From assembly GCA_934155005.1 (NCBI GenBank), contig CAKPGR010000002.1, positions 1 through 64,000 on the forward strand: 64,000 nucleotides of DNA, given 5' to 3'. The stretch is from an uncultured Bacilli bacterium (GTDB lineage Bacteria; Bacillota_I; Bacilli_A; RF39; UBA660). The position numbers and the translations under genes were made by a program. Under the pieces are notes generated by a model. The model saw only the letters and a list, made by a program, of their open reading frames with translations, was not told the DNA's origin and made no database searches. Below are positions 9,148-16,473 of the stretch, piece by piece (the stretch's first letter is position 1; each line of letters opens with the position of its first letter).

Positions 9148-9586
9148 GATTATTTAATTTTTCTTTTATTATACTACTAACAGTTCCCATATCAGCTCTT
9201 CCTTTTAATGTAATATTTGCTTCTTTCATCAATTTACCCATATCAGATATAGCTGTTGGCTTTACTTTATCAAAAATTTTTTCTATTTCTTTTTTTACTT
9301 CATCTAAGCTAAGTTGTTCTGGCATATATTCAGATAAAATTTCGATTTCTTTTTTTGTTTTATCAATTAAATCTTGTCTATTTCCTTTTTCAAAATCAAC
9401 TATTGATTCTTTTCTCGTTTTTATTTGTTTAGCAATTATTCCTATAATATCATCATCATTAAGTTCTTTTTTTGTATTAATTTCTTCTAAACTAATTGCA
9501 CCTTTTAACATTCTTATAACTGATAATTTTTCCTTATCTTGGTTTTTCATTGCTGTTTTTAAATCTTCAATTATTTGATTTTTCAT
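9143..9586 (-). CDS. yqeY: GatB/YqeY domain protein
   Basis: A 147-residue protein of the YqeY family, related to the tail domain of aspartyl/glutamyl-tRNA amidotransferase subunit B. The N-terminal helix bundle contains DLKTAMKNQDKEKLSVIRML and the middle RKESIVDFEKGNRQDLIDK, both highly typical. The C-terminal part ends in the glycine-rich segment ITLKGRADMGTVSSIIKEKL. The biochemical role is not established; the domain is thought to bind tRNA. It directly follows rpsU, the common arrangement in Bacilli, and is separated from it by a hairpin that may reduce read-through. Confidence 0.92.
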   Translation of the reverse strand: MKNQIIEDLKTAMKNQDKEKLSVIRMLKGAISLEEINTKKELNDDDIIGIIAKQIKTRKESIVDFEKGNRQDLIDKTKKEIEILSEYMPEQLSLDEVKKEIEKIFDKVKPTAISDMGKLMKEANITLKGRADMGTVSSIIKEKLNNL

Positions 9587-9599
9587 ATTTTCACCTACT

Positions 9600-9622
9600 C
9601 TAAAAGAGCTATAAAGCTCTTT
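9600..9622 (-). terminator. Hairpin between rpsU and yqeY
   Basis: AAAGAGCTTTATAGCTCTTT forms a perfect stem just after the rpsU stop codon. The T tail is short, so it may be a partial terminator that sets the ratio of ribosomal protein to YqeY. Confidence 0.6.
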
Positions 9623-9815
9623 AATAATTTTCTCTTGATCTTCTTCTACTATTTTTAATAGCTTCTTTTTGAGCTAATCTTCTTTTTACTCCAGGTTTCA
9701 TATAACCTTCTTGTCTTTCGCGAAGTTTTTTAGAGGAACCATCTTTAGCACTTTTGTGTTTAACAATTCTTAAAGCTTGATCAACATCTCCATTTTTTAC
9801 AACAACTTTTGTCAT
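9621..9815 (-). CDS. rpsU: Small ribosomal subunit protein bS21
   Basis: Sixty-four residues, highly basic, beginning MTKVVVKNGDVDQALRIVK and containing LRERQEGYMKPGVKRRLAQ, the standard bS21 pattern. It binds the 30S platform near the anti-Shine-Dalgarno region. A strong GGGAGGG site lies upstream. The gene has its own consensus promoter at 9844-9872 and is followed by a hairpin and yqeY. Confidence 0.97.
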   Translation of the reverse strand: MTKVVVKNGDVDQALRIVKHKSAKDGSSKKLRERQEGYMKPGVKRRLAQKEAIKNSRRRSRENY

Positions 9816-9843
9816 GATATCCCTCCCTTCTTGAACTGCTTAT

Positions 9844-9872
9844 AGTATATCACTTAAATCCGCATTTTTCAA
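9844..9872 (-). promoter_or_regulatory. Sigma-A type promoter of rpsU
   Basis: TTGAAA, 17 bases, TATACT on the minus strand. The predicted transcription start is about 20 bases upstream of the rpsU start codon. This is the clearest promoter in the first 20 kb. Confidence 0.8.
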
Positions 9873-9893
9873 CATTTTTCTGCATTTAGAAAA

Positions 9894-9917
9894 AGAAAAA
9901 GCCTAATTTAGGCTTTT
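9894..9917 (-). terminator. Terminator of the bacteriocin operon
   Basis: AAAAGCCTAA and TTAGGCTTTTT pair on the minus strand; the stem includes the stop codon of the last small gene and ends in a T tract. Confidence 0.85.
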
Positions 9918-10078
9918 AGACAACATACACCCATTGAAATATACCTTGCAAGTGTGCCAAAATATCTTCCAACATTTAGTATTATATCTATTATTACTGA
10001 CAAAACAGGAACAATAAAAGGTATCAATAGTATTAAAACTATTATACATATTTGTTTTTTATACTTTTTTACTAACAT
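9908..10078 (-). CDS. Small membrane peptide at the end of the bacteriocin operon
   Basis: Fifty-six residues: a basic start MLVKKYKKQ, a strongly hydrophobic helix (about 10-33), and a C-terminal region GRYFGTLARYISMGVCC. The ATG overlaps the stop codon of the preceding peptide gene (ATGTTAG), indicating translational coupling. It has no double-glycine leader. Its C-terminal pattern G-R-x-x-G-x-x-x-R-x-I-x-x-G-x-C is the same as the C-terminus of the preceding peptide (GRALGSSIRRIQTGKLC). It could be an immunity protein, a membrane-inserted third peptide, or a dedicated chaperone. Operon position suggests immunity; motif sharing suggests direct interaction or common descent. Confidence 0.75.
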   Translation of the reverse strand: MLVKKYKKQICIIVLILLIPFIVPVLSVIIDIILNVGRYFGTLARYISMGVCCLKA

Positions 10079-10224
10079 AGTTTTCCGGTTTGAATTCTTC
10101 TAATAGATGATCCAAGAGCTCTACCTAGGTCAGATATTGTACCAAGTCCTCTTAATATTGCTGATAAAAAAGCAGCTGATAATGCCCCACCTTTTATTTG
10201 TTTTAAGTTTTCTTCTTTAATCAT
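10072..10224 (-). CDS. Bacteriocin precursor with double-glycine leader, peptide 2
   Basis: Fifty residues. The leader MIKEENLKQIKGG is of the double-glycine type (Leu at -7, Ile at -4, Gly-Gly at -2/-1) cut by C39 peptidases. The mature part is 37 residues, cationic, helical, with small-residue spacing GLGTISDLGRALG typical of two-peptide class IIb bacteriocins, and ends in a single Cys. A strong AGGAGG precedes the ATG. It lies 10 bases after peptide 1 and is coupled to the following membrane peptide. The peptide is too short for most gene callers. I expect it to act together with peptide 1 on target membranes. Confidence 0.85.
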   Translation of the reverse strand: MIKEENLKQIKGGALSAAFLSAILRGLGTISDLGRALGSSIRRIQTGKLC

Positions 10225-10234
10225 TAAATTCCTC

Positions 10235-10366
10235 CTATCTACATGCTAGTGGTCTAACATATCCATCCACTAATCCTATTATAAATGTTATTGCTCCACC
10301 TATGAATAATCCTATACCAATATTAAAAGCTCCACCCTTTATTTTCTTTAATTCATTATTTTCCAT
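10235..10366 (-). CDS. Bacteriocin precursor with double-glycine leader, peptide 1
   Basis: Forty-three residues. Leader MENNELKKIKGG, then a mature peptide of 31 residues beginning AFNIGIGLFIGGAITFIIG and ending DGYVRPLACR. The mature part is a glycine-rich hydrophobic helix with GxxxG-like spacing, followed by a polar tail with one Cys. A GGAGG site sits at the right distance. Its start overlaps the end of the upstream 71-residue gene by 11 bases. The pairing with peptide 2, the C39 exporter in the same operon and the double-glycine leader make export and cleavage by the 10549-12582 product very likely. Two-peptide activity is inference. Confidence 0.87.
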   Translation of the reverse strand: MENNELKKIKGGAFNIGIGLFIGGAITFIIGLVDGYVRPLACR

Positions 10367-10571
10367 TTTCTTTTCCTCCAATCTCTATTTTATCTACAAT
10401 TTCATTATCTATTCTAAGTTCAATATTTACGCAATCATTTTCAAGTAATAGTTCTTTTAGTTCTAATATAACAGTAGCTTTACCACCTTTATGTTTTAGT
10501 GAAACATCCTGTATAAAATTTGATAAATCATCATGTACCATACGCTTTTTAACATAATATTCCTCCTTCAT
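10356..10571 (-). CDS. Bacteriocin-operon accessory protein, unknown function
   Basis: Seventy-one residues, soluble, mixed alpha/beta (KATVILELKELLLENDCVNIELRID), no leader or membrane helix. It starts inside the 3' end of the exporter gene (23-base overlap) with a GAGGTG site well placed for ATG 10571, and it overlaps the start of peptide 1. It is therefore firmly part of the bacteriocin operon. I do not recognise a family. Candidates are an immunity factor or an exporter accessory. An alternative ATG at 10555 in another frame also has an AAGGAGG site but gives only 19 residues. Confidence 0.75.
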   Translation of the reverse strand: MKEEYYVKKRMVHDDLSNFIQDVSLKHKGGKATVILELKELLLENDCVNIELRIDNEIVDKIEIGGKENGK

Positions 10572-12582
10572 TTTTTGATATCACCTCTATTTCTTTGTCA
10601 ACTTTTATAACTTTATCAAATAGGTCGATGTTGTCTAGTCTATGTGATACAATTATAATTGTTTTATCTTTATAAATTTTAAGTAATCTTTTGATTATTC
10701 TCCTTTCCATATTAATATCAACTTCACTTAAACCCTCATCAATAAATAAGTAATTAAATTTTCTACATAAAGCCCTAGCTAAAACAATTCTTTGCTTTTC
10801 GCCACCACTTAAATTAAAGCCATTCTCTTCAATTAACATGTTAAGACCAAGTTCACTTTTATTTATAACATTTTCAAGTTCACAAATTTCAATTATTTTA
10901 TCAATGTTTTTTTCTTCAAAAGAAATATTATTATAAATAGTATCAGTAAATAAATATTCATTTTGTGAAATATATGATATTTGATTTTTTAAATTAATAT
11001 TATTAAGTTTATTTTCATCTATATATATTCCACTTGTTTTATAATATTGATTAAGTAATTTTAAAATTGTACTTTTACCACTACCACTTTTACCAATCAT
11101 CATAATTTTATCTTTCATATTAATATTTAAATTAACATTGTTTAAGATTTTTAAATCATTATATTCATAATTAACATTTCTAAATTCTATATTACCAACT
11201 AGTTTTTTCTTTTGTTTTATCCCATTATTTTTTAACTCTAAAATTCTTTTTATTGATATTTTAATTTCTGACATTACTAATTTATAATCTAATAGGTTTT
11301 CTAATACTTGAATAAAATATGAATGAATACTATAAATAAGTAATAAATCTGTCATATCAATTGTTTGATTTAAAGTTAAATAAATACCCATCATTAATAT
11401 TACTAATATTGATAAATCATAAAAAACAGTTTTTAAATAATTTACTTTTGTTTTTAACATATCTAATGTTTTTAAATTAAATAAATAATCTTTATTTTTG
11501 TTTAAAAAATTTTTATAAATTTTTTGTTCTAAATTTAAACCCTTAATACTTTCAAATCCTTGAATATGTTCAACTTCAAAAGTATTTAAAGAAGCCTTTT
11601 TCATTTTAACTATATTTAAAATAGATTCTATTTTTTTATAAAGAAAATTATATAATATTAAATATATTAAAGAAATTAAAAATAAAATTATAGTTATTTT
11701 TTTATTAATAAGGAAAAGTAAAATAATTGATACTAAAATAATAATTATATCTGTTATATATGATATTACAATAATAATAAAACTGTTAATATTTTCAATA
11801 TCATTAATTCTAGAAACTATTTCTCCAGTATTACGATTACGATAATATTTATAAGGGAGCAAAAGGATATTTAAAAACGTGTCATTTGTTAAATCTAAAT
11901 TAATTTTATAATTAAAATTGATTATCTTTTTATCTCTAATGTACCCAAAAATATTTTTTAATATAATTGTTATAAAAAGGAATATTAATAAATTTTTCTT
12001 ATTATGAGATAAAAGAATTTTTATAATTAATAAATTCATAAAAGTAAAAAATAAGGTTATAATAGTAAAAGAGAGAATATAAACCATTTCACAAACATTA
12101 TTCTTTAACACACCTTTTAAAAATGATAAAGTATCTATTCTTTTTTCTTTTATGATTGGTTTTATTGGATACATAGCAATAAAATTTTTAGTATAAATTT
12201 TTTCAAATTCCTCAAAGGAAACTTTTTTTATTTTTAAAGCAGGATCAGCTATCACTAGATATCTTTTTTTATAATCAATTTCATATATAACAACAAAATG
12301 ATACAGCGATTTATCAATAATAACGTGAGCAATAATAGGTAAAATTAACTTGCTATCACTTTCTAAATCTTGTTTTATACCATAGCTGTTAAATCCTATA
12401 TTTTTAGCCGTAGTAACTATATCATATGCTGTTGTCCCATCACGATTTGTTTTCGTCAAATCTCTTAGTTTTTCTAAATTAATATAACCCCCATAATACA
12501 TAATTATCATAAGTAAACATGAGACACCACAATCTTTAAATTCTTCCTGTTTAACAAACGGATATTTTTTTATCTTTTTCAC
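10549..12582 (-). CDS. Peptidase-containing ABC exporter for double-glycine peptides
   Basis: A 677-residue bacteriocin maturation and export ABC protein. The N-terminal C39 peptidase (about 1-135) has the catalytic Cys in QEEFKDCGVSCLL, His in LYHFVVIYE and Asp in VIADPAL. It removes leaders after Gly-Gly. Residues about 150-430 form a six-helix membrane domain, and about 455-670 the nucleotide-binding domain with Walker A MIGKSGSGKSTILKLL, signature NLSGGEKQRIVLARAL, Walker B YLFIDEGLSEVD and the H-loop VSHRLD. It probably works as a homodimer. The start is GTG with GAGGGG directly adjacent, an unusually short spacing that may keep expression low. It is the first gene of the operon that ends with two leader peptides. 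Confidence 0.95.
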   Translation of the reverse strand: MKKIKKYPFVKQEEFKDCGVSCLLMIIMYYGGYINLEKLRDLTKTNRDGTTAYDIVTTAKNIGFNSYGIKQDLESDSKLILPIIAHVIIDKSLYHFVVIYEIDYKKRYLVIADPALKIKKVSFEEFEKIYTKNFIAMYPIKPIIKEKRIDTLSFLKGVLKNNVCEMVYILSFTIITLFFTFMNLLIIKILLSHNKKNLLIFLFITIILKNIFGYIRDKKIINFNYKINLDLTNDTFLNILLLPYKYYRNRNTGEIVSRINDIENINSFIIIVISYITDIIIILVSIILLFLINKKITIILFLISLIYLILYNFLYKKIESILNIVKMKKASLNTFEVEHIQGFESIKGLNLEQKIYKNFLNKNKDYLFNLKTLDMLKTKVNYLKTVFYDLSILVILMMGIYLTLNQTIDMTDLLLIYSIHSYFIQVLENLLDYKLVMSEIKISIKRILELKNNGIKQKKKLVGNIEFRNVNYEYNDLKILNNVNLNINMKDKIMMIGKSGSGKSTILKLLNQYYKTSGIYIDENKLNNINLKNQISYISQNEYLFTDTIYNNISFEEKNIDKIIEICELENVINKSELGLNMLIEENGFNLSGGEKQRIVLARALCRKFNYLFIDEGLSEVDINMERRIIKRLLKIYKDKTIIIVSHRLDNIDLFDKVIKVDKEIEVISKNEGGILC

Positions 12583-12621
12583 CCCCTCACTTATATTATT
12601 AACTTTTTTTTACGTTTTTCC

Positions 12622-12653
12622 TGCAAAAAAAAATAGTTTTTTACTATTTTTTG
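12622..12653 (-). terminator. Terminator after rsmD
   Basis: AAAAAATAGT and ACTATTTTTT pair on the minus strand and are followed by T residues, just before the exporter gene. This separates the housekeeping operon from the bacteriocin operon. Confidence 0.75.
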
Positions 12654-13162
12654 AAAATTTTAATATTTTTGCTTCCATATTTTTTCTCTTTTATTAATTC
12701 TAAACTACATTCTATGTGTTCTGTTTCATATTCACAAACTATAATGCCATCATCAGCTAAGAGATCATATTTTATAATTGTTGATATAGCTTTATTAATC
12801 AAATTATACTTATATGGGGGATCTAAAAAAATAATATCAAATTTTTGATCTATATTTTTTAAAAATTTAAAAGCATCACTTTTAATTATCGTATAGTTAT
12901 CCATGTCTTTTAAATTTTGTTTTAAAATTTTTATAACTTGTTCATTATTATCTACAAAATAGCTTTTTTTACACCCGTTACTAATTGCCTCCATTCCAAG
13001 AGCTCCACTTCCCGCAAACAAATCAAGACAAACACTATCTTGAATTTTATTTTGAATCATTCCAAATAATGATTCTTTAACTCTATCCATGGTTGGCCTT
13101 GTACCTATTATATCAAATCCTTCAATTTTTTTACCCTTATATTTACCACTAATTATGCGCAT
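12644..13162 (-). CDS. rsmD: 16S rRNA (guanine-N2-)-methyltransferase RsmD
   Basis: Class I SAM-dependent methyltransferase that makes m2G966 in 16S rRNA. Length 172. Motifs: start MRIISGKYKGKKI, RPTMDRVKESLFGMI (family-specific), VCLDLFAGSGALGMEAISNG (SAM-binding motif I, about 42-60), and the catalytic FLDPPYKYNL (motif IV, near 113). It follows ylbD-ylbE as in Bacillus subtilis, where the gene is ylbH. Confidence 0.96.
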   Translation of the reverse strand: MRIISGKYKGKKIEGFDIIGTRPTMDRVKESLFGMIQNKIQDSVCLDLFAGSGALGMEAISNGCKKSYFVDNNEQVIKILKQNLKDMDNYTIIKSDAFKFLKNIDQKFDIIFLDPPYKYNLINKAISTIIKYDLLADDGIIVCEYETEHIECSLELIKEKKYGSKNIKIFKK

Positions 13163-13188
13163 AAAATCACCAAATATATTTTAACACA

Positions 13189-13410
13189 TTATCTTATTGA
13201 TGACAAAATAGTTTGAATCATTTCAATTGTATCCAATGTTTTTCCTATCTTATCTGTTGGTCTTAGTTTATATTTTTCTTTTACTTCTTCTTCAAATTCC
13301 TTAAATAAATTGGGATTTCTATTTAATCTTTTATACCAATACGAATTTTCTCTTAAATATTTTAAATAGTTAGGATTATTTTTTAATTTTACTTGAACAT
13401 CTAAACGCAT
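13189..13410 (-). CDS. ylbE: YlbE-like protein
   Basis: Seventy-three residues, with ENSYWYKRLNRNPNLFKEFE, which matches the core of the YlbE-like family (WYR/KRLxRNP). Its role is unknown; in spore formers it sits next to ylbD and rsmD, exactly as here. Its start overlaps the ylbD stop by one base, so the two are co-translated. Confidence 0.8.
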   Translation of the reverse strand: MRLDVQVKLKNNPNYLKYLRENSYWYKRLNRNPNLFKEFEEEVKEKYKLRPTDKIGKTLDTIEMIQTILSSIR

Positions 13411-13751
13411 TAATCTTCAAAATGTTTATAAAGGGGTCTTGGTTTATAATCTGATTTAGTACTATCATTTTTTAATCCTAAATCTTGAATAACACCAATT
13501 ACTCTTTTAACACTATTTATATTTTCTTGAAGAGCATTCATATCAATATTTTTAACCCAATTAACAAAATCAAAAGATGATGTTGCTGTAGTTGCTTCTT
13601 TATTTAAATACTTATTCCAAACATCATTACTTTCTCCATACATATCATACATTTCATAAAATTTTTGCCACGTCATTTCTCCTTTTTGAACATATTTTAA
13701 AAGACTGGGATTTTCTTTAACAAAACTTTTAAAATTAGTTATATTACTCAT
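13410..13751 (-). CDS. ylbD: YlbD-like spore coat protein
   Basis: A 113-residue protein. FKSFVKENPSLLKYVQKGEMTWQKFYEMYDMYGE is the typical YlbD N-terminal block (P-x-L, then TWQxxYExxxxxGE). In Bacillus it is a putative spore coat protein. Synteny with ylbE and rsmD supports the call. The middle is Thr/Ser-rich and the C-terminus is charged. Co-transcribed with ylbE. Confidence 0.78.
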   Translation of the reverse strand: MSNITNFKSFVKENPSLLKYVQKGEMTWQKFYEMYDMYGESNDVWNKYLNKEATTATSSFDFVNWVKNIDMNALQENINSVKRVIGVIQDLGLKNDSTKSDYKPRPLYKHFED

Positions 13752-13774
13752 ACCATCACCTATTTTAGTATATG

Positions 13775-14200
13775 TTATTTATCTATAAAATTACCGCTTT
13801 TAATTTGTCTATTTAACCAAAAATAATCTTTTGAATCAAAATCACATATAAAAATTTGTTTACTATATATGTTGAAAATTTTTAAAATTTGAGGAAAATT
13901 AACATTTGTTCTTAGAATAACTGTTGCATAATTAATTTGAACATATGTCTCTTCAAATAAAGAGTTCACTTGAATTACTTTTGTTGATACTTTTTTATAT
14001 GAAATTTTGTTATCTATATAATTATTAAATAGTTTGACCGGAAAAGGTAAGCAAAGTTCTTTATATACACTTAACCCATAAGAAAAATCATATGTTTTAA
14101 GACTATATAGATTTTCTAAAATTCTATATAAAACATATGATGCATTTTTATATTGGTCAAAATATTTTTTTGTTATTATAAATAAATAATATTTACGCAT
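13775..14200 (-). CDS. sirA: SirA-like sporulation inhibitor of replication
   Basis: Start set at 14200 (MRKYYLFIITKKYFDQYK), which has a GGTGAG site; an earlier in-frame ATG at 14239 lacks one. About 141 residues, close to the SirA length. Similarities seen by eye are the start pattern (aromatic-rich IxxxYFxxY) and the end FICDFDSKDYFWLNRQIKSGNF, which parallels the SirA C-terminal DFNSERYGWLNPVKERNF. In Bacillus SirA binds DnaA domain I and blocks re-initiation once sporulation has begun. The neighbouring ylbD supports a sporulation context. The match is divergent and needs a profile search. Confidence 0.62.
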   Translation of the reverse strand: MRKYYLFIITKKYFDQYKNASYVLYRILENLYSLKTYDFSYGLSVYKELCLPFPVKLFNNYIDNKISYKKVSTKVIQVNSLFEETYVQINYATVILRTNVNFPQILKIFNIYSKQIFICDFDSKDYFWLNRQIKSGNFIDK

Positions 14201-14247
14201 ATAGCTCACCAATATTATTTTAAAACTTTTATTTGTCAAAAATTGAA

Positions 14248-15876
14248 TTATAATGTCTTTTTGAAATCATTTATTTCATCTTCATATAATATTTTATCTT
14301 TAGTTTTTTTAATTTTATCAAATATTGATTCTTTTTTTACTTCTTCTTCTGTCATTTTAACATCTATTTTAATAGGCTCAATATTTTGTTTAATTTGTTC
14401 TATTTTAAAAACTGGCAAATTATAATTTTCTGATAATTCTAATGCTCTAGCATAATTTGAACTATTTTCTATATCATCTTCTAAGAAACAATAAACGCCT
14501 ATTTTTTTAGTATTACTTTTATCTAATATAACTTTATTACGAATTTCTTTTGCTTTCATATTTTCTTCTATTATTAATCTAGGAGTTATAATTTTTGAAG
14601 TTTCCTGAATATCAACATCTAATAAAATATCATTATGTTTTATTGTATTATAGTTTGGTTTATATAATGGATCATTAATTTCTTTACAAATAATATTACT
14701 AGTAGCTGAATATATAACACTATCTTTATTAATACCATATATAAATCCATAACTATATTTCATTGTTTTTAAATTTTTTAAATGTTCATTTGATATTAAT
14801 ACTGTTTCTATAGTTTTTTCATTTTCATGACTACCTATTAGAATGAGAAAATTATCAGGTCTATAGTAGTTTATAGATGTTATTTCGTTATTCCATACCT
14901 TATAACTATATTTTTTAGCATCTTCTTCAATTTCCATAGCCTTATTATATTCACTATCTATATTTTCTAGGACATTACCTTTTTCTCTTATTTTATTTAA
15001 TATTTTATCCATTTCTGCTATATCATTTTTAATATTTATAATCTCCATATGATCAAATAAAAGACGATATTTACTAATATCTACTAAACTCTTTCTAATA
15101 GATATTAAACGTTTTACTTTTTCTATATTATTATTTCTTTTTTCATTTGTAATTAATCCCGTTTTTTCGTCTATTTGATAATCTAATATTTGGTATTCAT
15201 ATAAAGAATCCGTCAAAAATACTTTACCTATTTTTTTATAATAGTTATTATATGATTTATTAAATTCTTCCATCAATTGATTAAAACTTTCTAAATTTTG
15301 ATCTTCAATATATAAATTATAATTTTCTTCTATTTCTTTTAAATTATTATTTAAAATACCCGAAAGAATTATTTTGTCACCTACTATTTTTTTTATATAA
15401 TTAAAAACTGTAACTTCTTTTGATTTTATAAAATTATCTTGTTTTAAATTATATTTAATTCCAAGTTCATTTTGAATAGTATCAATACAACCATTTATCA
15501 AAGCATCGCATTTATTACTAATTAGTAATTTAAGTGATTGACGCAAAAATTTTCTTTTAATAATTTCGTATATATCATCTTTGTTTTTTATTAAAAATTG
15601 AATATAATTTTTACCGTCTTCATTTATATCACATAAATTATTTTCATCATATAAATTATTTTCCTCTATAAATTTGTCAATATCTAAATTAAATATAATC
15701 TTTTTTTCTACACTTATTTTAAAAGTTAAATCTTCATTAATTTCAACTACATCATTTAATGATTTTATATATTCTTTTGTTTGTTCGTTTAAATATTTTT
15801 GATATTCATTAAGATATATTGTTTTTATATAAGAAAAATATTCATTTAATTCCTTTTTCATTTGTTCAGTATTCAA
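14248..15876 (-). CDS. Hypothetical 542-residue charged helical protein
   Basis: I do not recognise this family. The protein has no signal peptide or membrane segment. The N-terminal two thirds are Lys/Glu/Asn-rich and probably helical (coiled-coil tendency around EIINIKNDIAEMDKILNKIREKG, near 280). A possible globular alpha/beta domain follows around 335-500, with VGVYCFLEDDIENSS-like strands (read here as IGVYCFLEDDIENSSNYARA) and a conserved-looking NYNLPVFKIEQIKQ. It lies between the sirA-like gene and a divergent UPF0316 gene. A phage or polyvalent-protein origin is possible but not shown. It is most likely a real gene because of its length and low-GC codon use. Confidence 0.7.
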   Translation of the reverse strand: MNTEQMKKELNEYFSYIKTIYLNEYQKYLNEQTKEYIKSLNDVVEINEDLTFKISVEKKIIFNLDIDKFIEENNLYDENNLCDINEDGKNYIQFLIKNKDDIYEIIKRKFLRQSLKLLISNKCDALINGCIDTIQNELGIKYNLKQDNFIKSKEVTVFNYIKKIVGDKIILSGILNNNLKEIEENYNLYIEDQNLESFNQLMEEFNKSYNNYYKKIGKVFLTDSLYEYQILDYQIDEKTGLITNEKRNNNIEKVKRLISIRKSLVDISKYRLLFDHMEIINIKNDIAEMDKILNKIREKGNVLENIDSEYNKAMEIEEDAKKYSYKVWNNEITSINYYRPDNFLILIGSHENEKTIETVLISNEHLKNLKTMKYSYGFIYGINKDSVIYSATSNIICKEINDPLYKPNYNTIKHNDILLDVDIQETSKIITPRLIIEENMKAKEIRNKVILDKSNTKKIGVYCFLEDDIENSSNYARALELSENYNLPVFKIEQIKQNIEPIKIDVKMTEEEVKKESIFDKIKKTKDKILYEDEINDFKKTL

Positions 15877-15980
15877 ATAGAATCACACTACTTTCATAAA
15901 CATTTTAACAAATTTTATATAAAATTGCTACTATTTGTATAATATTTATATTTCTACTTAATATATTTATAGGTGGTTTT

Positions 15981-16454
15981 ATGAACTATTTTCTTATTTT
16001 TGTGTTTAAGATACTAGAAAACTCATTAGCAACTTTAAGATTAATTCTAGTTTCTAATGGAAAAAAGATATTAGGATCAATCCTTCTTTTTATTATTTCA
16101 ATTATATGGATAGTATCTAGTAGTGTTGCGATTATTCACATTAATTTAATTATGATTTTATCTTTTTCTGTTGGATCATTAATTGGTTCTTATATTGGAA
16201 GTTTTTTAGAAGAAAAACTTGCACTTGGTAATAATTTAGTTATGTGTATAACAAATAAAAACATTGAAGATGATTTAAGAAGTATGGGATATATTATTAC
16301 AAAAATTGAAACTACTGGTTTAGAAAATAATAATAATTTACTTTTAATTGTTATAAAAAGAAAATTTAATAAAAAATTAATTAATAGCATTTCTCTTTTA
16401 GATAGTAAAGCTATTGTTATTAGCGAATATACAAATATTTTATACACAAAATAA
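15981..16454 (+). CDS. UPF0316 family membrane protein (DUF5698/DUF2179)
   Basis: A 157-residue protein: three hydrophobic helices (about 5-25, 30-55, 58-78) followed by a small cytoplasmic domain with two repeats of strand-helix type (VMCITNKNIEDDLRSMGYIIT, LLLIVIKRKFNKKLINSIS). The start MNYFLIFVFKILENSLATLR and the segment GSLIGSYIGSFLEEKLALG are characteristic of this family. Function unknown; the soluble domain resembles those on YitT-type transporters. An AGGTGG site precedes the ATG. It is transcribed divergently from the 542-residue gene and convergently with cysS. Confidence 0.85.
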   Translation: MNYFLIFVFKILENSLATLRLILVSNGKKILGSILLFIISIIWIVSSSVAIIHINLIMILSFSVGSLIGSYIGSFLEEKLALGNNLVMCITNKNIEDDLRSMGYIITKIETTGLENNNNLLLIVIKRKFNKKLINSISLLDSKAIVISEYTNILYTK

Positions 16455-16473
16455 GCAGATTATCTGCTTATTT
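16449..16473. terminator. Bidirectional terminator between UPF0316 gene and cysS
   Basis: AAATAAGCAGA and TCTGCTTATTT form a perfect 11-bp stem at the convergent gene ends, overlapping the last codons of cysS. Confidence 0.75.

Noticed and set aside
10553..10571. Frameshift in the 71-residue bacteriocin-operon gene
   Set aside because: ATG 10555 has a good AAGGAGG site in another frame, but the listed start 10571 has its own well-spaced GAGGTG, so no lesion is needed.
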